Virus record (IMG/VR): IMGVR_UViG_3300040960_000562 | Coordinates: 1-55,214 of that record | Reading direction: 5' to 3' (one strand) | Length of the DNA stretch: 55,214 nt | Origin: a virus | Shown: in pieces, positions 9,090-16,057 of the stretch | Layout: every line of letters starts with the position of its first letter | Position numbering within the stretch: position 1 is the stretch's first letter | The notes under the pieces: generated by a model | What the model was told of the DNA's origin: nothing | Database searches by the model: none | Seen by the model: only the letters and a program-made list of their open reading frames with translations | Translations under genes and position numbers: made by a program

Positions 9090-9416
9090 TCATTCCTGTG
9101 TCCAAGTTAGTTTTTCTGGTTGGTATCTTTTTAGACCTGTGACTTGATAAGTTCTGTTTGAGGTATATCCTGCAGGATAGATATTGTGAACCATGGCACC
9201 TGGATATTCCTCCTGAATATCTTGTGTCAGAGTATTCTTAGATGGAAGATTTCTTGACTCTGCAGAAAAATCCATTCTATAAAGTTTTCCCTCCCAGATA
9301 ATATCAGCACAGAACTTTTCTTTAACCGATTCCGATTGAATAGGAACCGCACCAAAGTTTAGGGTGCCATTAAAGTCACCTGAAATATTAATGTTTTCGT
9401 TTAAATTGTTGTCCAT
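9090..9416 (-). CDS. Conserved hypothetical protein in the terminase cluster
   Basis: This 108-residue protein has an Asn-rich N-terminus (MDNNLNENINIS), a central KFCADIIWEGKLYRMDF strand pair and a C-terminus with RTYQVTGLKRYQPEKLTWTQ. I use ATG 9416, which forms a TAATG overlap with the preceding 608-residue gene, rather than ATG 9422. No domain recognised. The context suggests a virion or packaging accessory. Confidence 0.75.
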   Translation of the reverse strand: MDNNLNENINISGDFNGTLNFGAVPIQSESVKEKFCADIIWEGKLYRMDFSAESRNLPSKNTLTQDIQEEYPGAMVHNIYPAGYTSNRTYQVTGLKRYQPEKLTWTQE

Positions 9417-11242
9417 TAGCATCTCCAGCGTTTGCGTGCTTTACAGATTTTCTTCTCTGGGGTCTTAGAGCAATCGATGTTGTGCATCTTTCTCTGACCA
9501 TCAGAGCGATCACAGAAAGACTTACGTCTCTCTTTTCTCTTTCCTTTTGGGTTCTTTTCAGTTACAGCAGTCTGTAACTTTGATTCTGGATTTTCACGGC
9601 GATATGCCTTAACTGCTTCAGGACTCATACCATCAGTGTTATCTTTACGATTTTCTTTTTGCCAGTCTTCAATAAGTTCACCTTCTGGTTCGAAGTGTGC
9701 TACCTGAGTGGTTTTCTTTGTAGATGCCTGTCTTACTGGTGGTGCGTTTTTTAAATTTTCTCTCCACCATTTCATGTCATCTGCATACTTTTTTGGATCA
9801 ACTTTAAGATATTCGGTTGGTTGATATCTTCCCTCACCCCTACCACGGGTACTATCATAACCACTTTCAGCAAGTTCTTCTCTCCAGTTTGACTGACCCT
9901 CTTTCACACAGTTGGGAACCATTTTCTTTCCCTTCTTTTTCATACCTAGTTGCTTATATCCAACCCAGCATTTTTCTTCAATCTTCTGAAGGTTTGATGG
10001 TGGAACTTGGATAGGGTCTGGAGTAATTAAGTCCGTGGTTTCAATTTCGGTTGGAACAAAGTCATCTCTCCAGTTGGAGAACTCATAACCTTCTTTCTTT
10101 GTGCTGTTACCCCAGTTAGCAGCACCAACTTTGCGGCACTTGGATAGAGCACCAGAAGCATATGCACTTGGCCAAACATCATATCTTGCTTTTACTTTCT
10201 TATAGCAAGCGTCTTTTTTTGTTTCCTCACCAAGTGGGTTTTCTGGACCTTCTAGACCAGTTTTATCTACACTAAACTTTGGTTTTTTCTTTATCTGTGG
10301 TTTTGTTGCAGAATCTGGAATTGTGTCACCAGGTTGATATGGTTTACTTTCTGATATTTCTTCTCTCCAGTCGGAATAAGATTCTTTTTTCATTTTTGAG
10401 TTTGCACTTTTTGTTGTACTTGGTATTACATCTTCAGGTTTACCACCAGCATTTTTAACTGCTTTTACAAAGACTCTATTAAATGATTGACCACTTGTAT
10501 CAATTTGTTCTCTTACCATTTTTGCCTTACCCTTTCTGTTTGGGTTTGGATCTTCCTTGCGCTTTTTCTTCGCTCTTTTTTCTCTCTCATCCTTACTCAT
10601 CGCTGCTCTATCATCAGCATCACGGCAGAATGGTTTGGTTTTCTGACCAGGTTGCTTGGCGCATGGTTTGCCATCATATTTGCCACCTGCCTGAACCCAT
10701 CCACCACCTTTAAACCAATCACGAAGTGAATAGTCCTTATCTTTAGCAGACTTACCATCACGCTTACCCTCATCCATATAAGATGAAGCAGCATCAGTAT
10801 TGTGTTCGGTATCAGTAATCTTTGCCTGAACCCAAGCAGGAATGTTCTTTTCCTTAGTGCCAAGTGCCTTTCTCAGTTTTCTGATATTTTCTTCAGACTT
10901 CTTTAACTGAGATTGTGCCATCGACACTTCGTGGTCACCCTTTTCTTTTGCTTCGTTCACTTTCTTTCTACCTTGACAGTGTGCTCTTTGTGAAAAACCT
11001 TTTGGATTTTTGCAGTCAATAGACTTCTTATATTTCTCAGACCATCCTTCACTCACTGCTTCACCATTTCCATTACTACCGTTACCATTTTTCTTGGTTT
11101 CGGTTTCACCATTATCTTCAGACTTTTCTTCTTCCTTTTCTTTACGCAACCATCCACCCAGTCCTACACGATAACCTGTAGGAATCTTCTTACACTTCTT
11201 CTCATCGTAGCAGTAATAATAACCCTGCTTACACTTCTTCAT
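9416..11242 (-). CDS. Modular Cys-rich basic protein, unknown function
   Basis: This 608-residue, strongly basic protein is built of short Cys-containing modules joined by charged linkers: C4-C17 with GYRVGLGGWL (4-31), CKNPKGFSQRAHCQGRKK (77-94), WFKGGGWVQAGGKYDGKPC with CRD (176-207), ACYKKVKARYDVWPSAYASG (345-364) followed by KCRKVGAANWG, KCWVGYKQLG with PNC (424-445), and the C-terminal SFCDRSDGQRKMHNIDC module (575-608). Between modules a short W-R-(E/D)-(E/D) motif recurs at about 290, 389 and 451, twice followed by a hydrophobic-x-E (EEISE, EELAE). The start codon (11242) overlaps the gp16 stop. No enzyme domain seen. A zinc- or DNA-binding head protein is possible but unproven. Confidence 0.85.
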   Translation of the reverse strand: MKKCKQGYYYCYDEKKCKKIPTGYRVGLGGWLRKEKEEEKSEDNGETETKKNGNGSNGNGEAVSEGWSEKYKKSIDCKNPKGFSQRAHCQGRKKVNEAKEKGDHEVSMAQSQLKKSEENIRKLRKALGTKEKNIPAWVQAKITDTEHNTDAASSYMDEGKRDGKSAKDKDYSLRDWFKGGGWVQAGGKYDGKPCAKQPGQKTKPFCRDADDRAAMSKDEREKRAKKKRKEDPNPNRKGKAKMVREQIDTSGQSFNRVFVKAVKNAGGKPEDVIPSTTKSANSKMKKESYSDWREEISESKPYQPGDTIPDSATKPQIKKKPKFSVDKTGLEGPENPLGEETKKDACYKKVKARYDVWPSAYASGALSKCRKVGAANWGNSTKKEGYEFSNWRDDFVPTEIETTDLITPDPIQVPPSNLQKIEEKCWVGYKQLGMKKKGKKMVPNCVKEGQSNWREELAESGYDSTRGRGEGRYQPTEYLKVDPKKYADDMKWWRENLKNAPPVRQASTKKTTQVAHFEPEGELIEDWQKENRKDNTDGMSPEAVKAYRRENPESKLQTAVTEKNPKGKRKERRKSFCDRSDGQRKMHNIDCSKTPEKKICKARKRWRC

Positions 11243-11676
11243 TTACTTTTTTCTGGGTTATTATTATTTAGAAAACCTTGCTTGAGTAGTTTCTGAAGTT
11301 CTGATGTGGAACCAACAAATACTGCGTTATTGGTAACGGTATTTGGTCCTTTATTGTTTCCAACATCTTCTTCAACATCTTTCAGTTTCTTCTGTAAGTC
11401 AATCAACTTATCAGTTGTATCAGCAACACTCTTAATTAACTGACCAGCAACTTCATATGCTCTTGGACTTCCACCTTCACCGGCAAGTTCCATGATTCCA
11501 TTGATTGCTTCCTGACCCTTCTCAATCAATGAATATAAGTTTGCTCTTGTATATTCATAGTCTTTTGAGATGTCAGTCTTCTGCTCAGGTTTTGTAATAC
11601 TCTTAGGAGCATCATCAACCTCAACAATGCTGCTCTCAACATTTAGAGCATCATCAATAGAATCAAATTCGGACAT
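11239..11676 (-). CDS. gp16: Terminase small subunit
   Basis: This 145-residue protein compares with T4 gp16 at 164. It forms the ring that recognises phage DNA and stimulates gp17. The conserved helical hairpin lies around residues 38-100 (KDYEYTRANLYSLIEKGQEA, PRAYEVAGQLIKSVADTTDK), with an acidic N-terminus and an Asn-rich tail. Location between gp15 and gp17 matches T4, although here three extra genes are inserted between gp16 and gp17. Confidence 0.92.
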   Translation of the reverse strand: MSEFDSIDDALNVESSIVEVDDAPKSITKPEQKTDISKDYEYTRANLYSLIEKGQEAINGIMELAGEGGSPRAYEVAGQLIKSVADTTDKLIDLQKKLKDVEEDVGNNKGPNTVTNNAVFVGSTSELQKLLKQGFLNNNNPEKSK

Positions 11677-11681
11677 AAGTA

Positions 11682-12482
11682 TTAGATATCAGTTTGTTGT
11701 GTGGGACTATATTCTTTAGAGTCTCCTAAGTATTCCCAAGTCTCAGTAAATCCAAAGTCATCACCAGGGTTAGCATCAATTGGGTCTGGGACCGCAGTGT
11801 ATCTAACTTCTCTCTTCGCAGTTTGTGTGTTGGTATCTGCGTACATATCAACAATAACCTTACGGATTAGACCTTCTGGGTTATCAGCAACAGGACCGAA
11901 GAGATAAGTCTTAGCGGTAAACTGTAAAGTATATATTAATGCTCGTCTTGTGGAAAAATCTCCTTCATAGTCATCCTGCATTCCGACACTGTTCAGAACA
12001 ACTGGAATATCTCTCTTTTCTCCAATTGAGTCTACTAAGTCTATAGTTAGATTGAATGCTGGTTGGAAATAAGGTAGAATCTGCTCAACTATCTGTAGAG
12101 CATCGTCATTTAGTTTACAGAATATACTTAACTCAAAACCAATGTTATATGGGACAGGCATGAAAACCTTTTTCATTCTGTCGTTATTGTCAACAGCACG
12201 GAATGTCTGAGTAATACCAGTCTTTCTGGAAGCATCATACTCAATAGAAGTCATCTCAAATGACATTCTGGGAAGAGTGATCTGAACAGGTTTATCAAGG
12301 TTTGCTTGCTGCTCAAGTCTTGCTAGAAACTTCTGGGCAGGACCATACGCCAAAGGAACTTTAATAACACTATTGGTATTTCCACTACCATCCTTATGGT
12401 GAATGTCCAAGTCATTGAACAATGTGCCAAAGGCAATAATAGTTTTACGAATAATTTCGTGGTAGTAATAAGTTCCTAACAT
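11682..12482 (-). CDS. gp15: Tail sheath stabilizer and completion protein
   Basis: This 266-residue protein, close to T4 gp15 (272), caps the tail tube and sheath and joins the tail to the neck. Family features are the N-terminal YYYHEIIRKTIIAFGTLFND and VPLAYGPAQKFLARLEQQ. They continue with LPRMSFEMTSIEYDASRK, the PVPYNIGFELSIFCKLNDDA segment and the C-terminal ATLxF-like strand YTLQFTAKTYLFGPV. Its start overlaps the gp14 stop region, indicating coupling within gp13-gp14-gp15. Confidence 0.95.
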   Translation of the reverse strand: MLGTYYYHEIIRKTIIAFGTLFNDLDIHHKDGSGNTNSVIKVPLAYGPAQKFLARLEQQANLDKPVQITLPRMSFEMTSIEYDASRKTGITQTFRAVDNNDRMKKVFMPVPYNIGFELSIFCKLNDDALQIVEQILPYFQPAFNLTIDLVDSIGEKRDIPVVLNSVGMQDDYEGDFSTRRALIYTLQFTAKTYLFGPVADNPEGLIRKVIVDMYADTNTQTAKREVRYTAVPDPIDANPGDDFGFTETWEYLGDSKEYSPTQQTDI

Positions 12483-13861
12483 TAGTAAGTACCAAAGGGA
12501 TTAGATTCTGTGAAGTCAAGAATTCTATCTGCTTGAACTTCAAACTCCTCATTTTGTCTATATTTATCTGTTACAGTGTTCGCAGCGGACACATTGATTT
12601 CATAAGCAGCACCAGACCTAGCACCAGTGATAATTTCTCCAGGATAGAAACCACCAGATGTAATACCAACTCTGAGGATATTAGTATCCGTATCCCAGTT
12701 CTTGACTCTTGCTGTTGCTCCAGATCTGGAACCAGTAACAACTTCGTTGAACCAGTATGTTCCAATACCAGTTGTAGCAGCAGTTGCGACTGTGACTGTT
12801 GGTGCTGAGAAGAAACCTGCCCCAGCATCTGTGATGTTGATAGCACTGATAGTACCGGCAGCACTTACAGTTGCTATAGCAGAAGCGGGTAGTTGAGGTG
12901 ATAGTGAAGGTAGAGTAAATGTTACGTTTGGTGCTGTCGAGTATCCAGCACCACCATTGGTAACAACAATCTTAATAACACCCTTCTTATCGGTCTGAAT
13001 ACCGCAAGTAGCAGCAGCACCAGTTCCACCACCACCAGTGATAGTTATAGTTGGTGCTACAGTATATCCAGCACCAGCATGGACAAGACGAATTTCTTTA
13101 ATAGAAGTTATGTTATTTCTGGTTGTGGTAATAGCAACTGCTTGAGCATCAGTTCCACCAGAAGGTGCTGTTGTAATAGCAACTGTTGGTGTGCTGGTAA
13201 AACCAGAACCATCATTATTCAGTGTGATTGACTGGATAAAACCAGTTCCAACGGTAGCAGTTGCTGTTGCTCTAGTTCCACTTGAGAACATTGTCAGGTC
13301 AACAATATAACCCTGGTCATCAAGAACTTTATCAACCTCATCAATGGAAGTATCGAATACTTCATCCTCATATTCGAAGAGTTCACATTGAAGTTCGTAA
13401 ACGTAGTTTTTACCTAACTGATAAAAAGGTTTTTCATGCTCAACGAACTTTACTTCGAAAAGTCTTTTACCTAATGGAAAATAAACCAAATCTCCTTCTC
13501 TTGGTCTATCATAGACTTCAATTTCTGAATCATCAACACCTTCTAAAAATGGAGAAATGAAGTCTTCAAATCTTTCTCTTGATATGACTAGAGAAACTTC
13601 ATCCCTAACACTAACTCCAAACTTGGTCATAATGTCGCCAGCACCACTATAACCTTCATAGTTATTGAGATATGCTTCGAGTAAGAAGTTATCATCAAAC
13701 TTGGATGACTGTATTTCCTCAATAATAGTTTGTTTTCTGACAAACTTTCTGGGTATATACAAAACTTCTATGCCATATATCTTGAGTTGCTCATTGATCA
13801 ACTCTTGAACTAGGTTTTGCTCTCCAGAAGAGCCCTGTAGAAAGAAGGGATTAAGTGCCAT
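12482..13861 (-). CDS. gp14: Neck protein with Gly-rich repeat insertion
   Basis: Residues 1-192 (MALNPFFLQG, IEVLYIPRKFVRK, FGVSVRDEVSLVISRERFED, KPFYQLGKNYVYELQCELFEYEDE) and the last 30 (YRQNEEFEVQADRILDFTES) are clearly gp14, the neck component that closes the packaged head. T4 gp14 has 256 residues; this one has 459. The extra 200 residues at about 195-420 contain four copies of a G(S/A)G(F/Y)xxxPTxxI motif followed by two SGA motifs (GSRSGATARVKNWD, GARSGAAYEI). The same motifs occur in the giant baseplate proteins of this window. The gene is coupled to gp13 at 13861. Confidence 0.95.
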   Translation of the reverse strand: MALNPFFLQGSSGEQNLVQELINEQLKIYGIEVLYIPRKFVRKQTIIEEIQSSKFDDNFLLEAYLNNYEGYSGAGDIMTKFGVSVRDEVSLVISRERFEDFISPFLEGVDDSEIEVYDRPREGDLVYFPLGKRLFEVKFVEHEKPFYQLGKNYVYELQCELFEYEDEVFDTSIDEVDKVLDDQGYIVDLTMFSSGTRATATATVGTGFIQSITLNNDGSGFTSTPTVAITTAPSGGTDAQAVAITTTRNNITSIKEIRLVHAGAGYTVAPTITITGGGGTGAAATCGIQTDKKGVIKIVVTNGGAGYSTAPNVTFTLPSLSPQLPASAIATVSAAGTISAINITDAGAGFFSAPTVTVATAATTGIGTYWFNEVVTGSRSGATARVKNWDTDTNILRVGITSGGFYPGEIITGARSGAAYEINVSAANTVTDKYRQNEEFEVQADRILDFTESNPFGTY

Positions 13862-14718
13862 TATCCAATAAAGTCTAGAGGTGGTAGTTCATAATCCATT
13901 GACATTCTGGACTGTATTTCTGCTAGTTCTCTTTCAGCATCATCATATAGTTGTCTACCATTGAGCTCAATGCCACCTGGTAGTTTGACACCATTAAACT
14001 TAATGAGGTTTTGACCCCATTGACGCTTAATAAGTGCTGTTAGATATCTCTTCAAGAAACTATCATTGTATACACCACTATATGTTGCTGGGTCTAATAT
14101 TCTGTGGCAGTCAATAACAATGTAGTCATTCTCAGACATGCTTTGCCAGTCAACATCAAGATACAACCTATCTTGTCTCTTGTTATATCTTATTTGTTTG
14201 TCGGGGGTTAGTAAGAAGTCAATGTCTTCTAAGTATGTCTTAGTCATAGCATACTGAAGAAGTTCAACTGAGTTGAAGTAGTAGAGGTCGTTCAAAAACA
14301 GTTGGTACTTAATACTGAACATTCCACCAGAAATGGAACTAGTATCAAACTTAAAAATTCTTTCAATTCCGATAACTGAGTCTGGAACCTGAATAAAGTT
14401 GGAAGTTTCGTAGTAGTTTGAAGTGGTTGTGCCATATCCACTAATGGATGTTGAAGTGGCGCTGGTAGTTACGATACCTGCTGTATTTGTGCTACCACTT
14501 TCGTTTGATGCTCTTCCTCTATCTAAGTCCGCCTGAGTAAACCTGTACTTCAGGTACATTCTTTCAACACCATCAAAATGACGCTCTTGGAAGTACTGAA
14601 GAGCATCATCAACCAGGTCGTCAATTTGATCATCATCAACGTTGATCTCCAGGACTGGAGCACCCAAACGCCTCTTACAGTAATCAATAAGCCCTTGGCG
14701 TGTTGATGGTTTTGCCAT
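13861..14718 (-). CDS. gp13: Neck protein
   Basis: This 285-residue protein compares with T4 gp13 at 309. With gp14 it forms the neck below the portal. The N-terminus TRQGLIDYCKRRLGAPVLEI, VDDALQYFQERHFDGVERMY and LKYRFTQADLD are typical. Also visible are IPDSVIGIERIFKF-like text (VPDSVIGIERIFKFD), DFLLTPDKQIRYNKRQDRLY and the C-terminal LIKFNGVKLPGGIELNGRQ. Its ATG overlaps the stop of the upstream coiled-coil gene by one base. Confidence 0.95.
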   Translation of the reverse strand: MAKPSTRQGLIDYCKRRLGAPVLEINVDDDQIDDLVDDALQYFQERHFDGVERMYLKYRFTQADLDRGRASNESGSTNTAGIVTTSATSTSISGYGTTTSNYYETSNFIQVPDSVIGIERIFKFDTSSISGGMFSIKYQLFLNDLYYFNSVELLQYAMTKTYLEDIDFLLTPDKQIRYNKRQDRLYLDVDWQSMSENDYIVIDCHRILDPATYSGVYNDSFLKRYLTALIKRQWGQNLIKFNGVKLPGGIELNGRQLYDDAERELAEIQSRMSMDYELPPLDFIG

Positions 14719-14939
14719 TAGAATTCCTCAGCAGATAAATTATCCGTCTTTTGTGTAGGTTTTTTTCTTAATTTTAATTTACTCAACTCGTCCTCTTGCT
14801 CTGCGTTTTTATTTTTGAGAGCCTCAATAGTTTGGTTAGCAACCATAACTTTCGCTTCTAAAGCAACAGTCTGAGAAAACAGATCTGATGACTTTTGTTG
14901 ATATACAAGAATCAGACTTCTATAATCAGTTTCATTCAT
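14718..14939 (-). CDS. Small coiled-coil protein upstream of gp13
   Basis: This 73-residue protein starts at ATG 14939 (MNETDYRSLILVYQQKSSD). Residues 15-58 form a continuous heptad-like helix (ALEAKVMVANQTIEALKNKN) followed by a Lys-rich segment. I rejected the GTG at 14972 because it lies inside a terminator hairpin. It sits where T4 has wac (fibritin), also a coiled coil but far longer; no homology is claimed. A late promoter and a terminator directly precede it. Confidence 0.75.
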   Translation of the reverse strand: MNETDYRSLILVYQQKSSDLFSQTVALEAKVMVANQTIEALKNKNAEQEDELSKLKLRKKPTQKTDNLSAEEF

Positions 14940-14948
14940 AGTTGATAC

Positions 14949-14973
14949 AAAAAAAGGTGGGACAATGCCCACC
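14949..14973 (-). terminator. Rho-independent terminator
   Basis: Minus-strand hairpin GGTGGG-CATTGT-CCCACC followed by seven T residues. It ends the transcript that carries the broken 109-codon gene and lies between a late promoter core (14976-14983) and ATG 14939. Confidence 0.8.
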
Positions 14974-14975
14974 TG

Positions 14976-14983
14976 TATTTATA
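14976..14983 (-). promoter_or_regulatory. T4-type late promoter upstream of the neck operon
   Basis: Exact TATAAATA on the minus strand, 36 nt upstream of ATG 14939. The terminator hairpin begins 2 nt after it, so transcripts started here would begin inside the hairpin and escape termination. Confidence 0.75.
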
Positions 14984-14997
14984 ATGTCTAGTTAATA

Positions 14998-15327
14998 CTA
15001 GAAGGAACCACCATCTACGGTTATATTTTCTAACGTTCTTGTAGATCCACTGCATGTGATAACTGACTGACTTATACCTTGGCAGTCAGTTATGGTCAGT
15101 GCTCCAATCTCAAGTTACTCCATCACCAAGATCCAATATCTGGGATGCTGGTACATGTACATATTCCGACCCATCATACATCAGAAAAGTATTAATCCCT
15201 CTACCTGTAATATTAACATCACCAATACTACTCATTTGATCGAGTGTACTAATACAACTTTGATAGCATTTTGCTGTCCAACTCTTACTGTTGTTGTGTT
15301 GTTGTTAGTTTTTACTCTAATTGCCAT
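14998..15327 (-). pseudogene. Small structural gene with two compensating frame breaks
   Basis: ATG 15327 (overlapping the upstream stop as TAATG) opens MAIRVKTNNNTTTVRVGQQ and NAIKVV, then reaches TGA at 15232. Coding sense resumes one frame over from 15250 (STLDQMSSIGDVNITGRGIN, YVHVPASQILDLGDGV) to 15116. It then returns to the original frame at 15114 (LEIGALTITDCQGISQ ... ITVDGGSF) and stops at TAG 15000-14998. The ends are in the same frame: 330 nt, equal to 109 codons plus stop. The order of segments matches a small cyanophage structural family with a VDGGSF-like end. Either one base is missing near 15251 and one is extra near 15115, or both are read through recoding; sequencing error is also possible. 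Confidence 0.7.
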
Positions 15328-15668
15328 TAGAACTTGGTTACTCCTGCCCTTACTAGTGCCATTCCTTCAACAACTCTAGTCATAGTAGATGAAGTGTCTG
15401 TAATAACTACATCATATACATAACGTCCTTCTTTCAATGCTGCTGTTTGTGATGTTGATAGACCAATTTTGATCTGTCCAGCACTAGCATTAAAAATGGA
15501 AGATGTAAAAGTAGTCACACCAGTAGCACTTGCGTGCTTTCTCATCTCAGACTTGACTCCATAACTTGTCAAGTTTAACGCTGAGTTTGTAGCACTATCT
15601 TCTAAAGTAAACACCTGACTGAAGTCAGTCCCAGCATTAATTTGAATATTACTGACGTATACTGCCAT
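15327..15668 (-). CDS. Small beta-sandwich structural protein, probable
   Basis: This 113-residue protein opens MAVYVSNIQINAGTDFSQVF, continues TLEDSATNSALNLTSYGVKS and ends VVEGMALVRAGVTKF. The GTDF...L.D..T...LNLTSYGVKSEMRKH layout resembles the small beta-sandwich domains of phage baseplate and fiber adaptor proteins such as BppU N-termini. That resemblance is by eye. It lies where T4 keeps gp12 and wac. A late-promoter variant CATAAATA is 21 nt upstream of the start. Confidence 0.8.
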   Translation of the reverse strand: MAVYVSNIQINAGTDFSQVFTLEDSATNSALNLTSYGVKSEMRKHASATGVTTFTSSIFNASAGQIKIGLSTSQTAALKEGRYVYDVVITDTSSTMTRVVEGMALVRAGVTKF

Positions 15669-15689
15669 TTTTCAAGTGGTCTTTAGAAG

Positions 15690-15697
15690 TATTTATG
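15690..15697 (-). promoter_or_regulatory. Late promoter variant
   Basis: CATAAATA on the minus strand, one base off TATAAATA, 21 nt upstream of ATG 15668. Confidence 0.4.
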
Positions 15698-15872
15698 CTA
15701 AACCAGAGATAGCAAAGTTCTTGATAACTTCTTGCTGTTTCAGATAAAGTTTAAAGTAAGACTTGGCGAAGTTTTTTAATTCATCAACGTCCAATTCGTC
15801 AATAAGTCGAGAGTACTTTTCGTACTCAAACATTTTATTCATCGACTCTAGTTGAATTTTGTCGGGGTCCAT
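15693..15872 (-). CDS. Conserved small helical protein
   Basis: This 59-residue protein starts at ATG 15872 (MDPDKIQLESMNKMFEYEKY) and continues with DVDELKNFAKSYFKLYLKQQ. It appears entirely helical. I recognise the type from other cyanophage tail regions, function unknown. It overlaps the end of the preceding 73-residue gene by 38 nt. An upstream in-frame ATG at 15905 is possible but would overlap more. Confidence 0.75.
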   Translation of the reverse strand: MDPDKIQLESMNKMFEYEKYSRLIDELDVDELKNFAKSYFKLYLKQQEVIKNFAISGLA

Positions 15873-16056
15873 TGATGATCTCCATAAGTAGGGATTTGAT
15901 TTCACTAATATCGGTTTTTATCTGGTCGATTTCCTCTCTTTGTTTTTTCTTCTCTGCTCTCAATTTAACATATTGTAAATACTCCGCAGTATCAGTATTT
16001 ACAATAGCACCTGAGTCTTCACGAAACAGGTGCTTATGACCCTCAACTCTCTTCAT
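15835..16056 (-). CDS. Conserved small coiled-coil protein
   Basis: This 73-residue protein reads MKRVEGHKHLFREDSGAIVN, then TDTAEYLQYVKLRAEKKKQR and a heptad-like DQIKTDISEIKSLLMEIING. The MKRVEGH...RD..SGAIVNTD opening is a recurring marine-phage small protein. Its gene starts just after the stop of the 2347-residue gene. Probably a tail-region assembly helper or minor structural protein; not shown. Confidence 0.78.
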   Translation of the reverse strand: MKRVEGHKHLFREDSGAIVNTDTAEYLQYVKLRAEKKKQREEIDQIKTDISEIKSLLMEIINGPRQNSTRVDE

Positions 16057-16057
16057 A

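Noticed and set aside
15232-15327. Programmed ribosomal frameshift as the explanation of the first break
   Set aside because: No X-XXY-YYZ heptamer or downstream stem was found near 15250, and two events of opposite sign would be needed. Kept only as a possibility in the finding.
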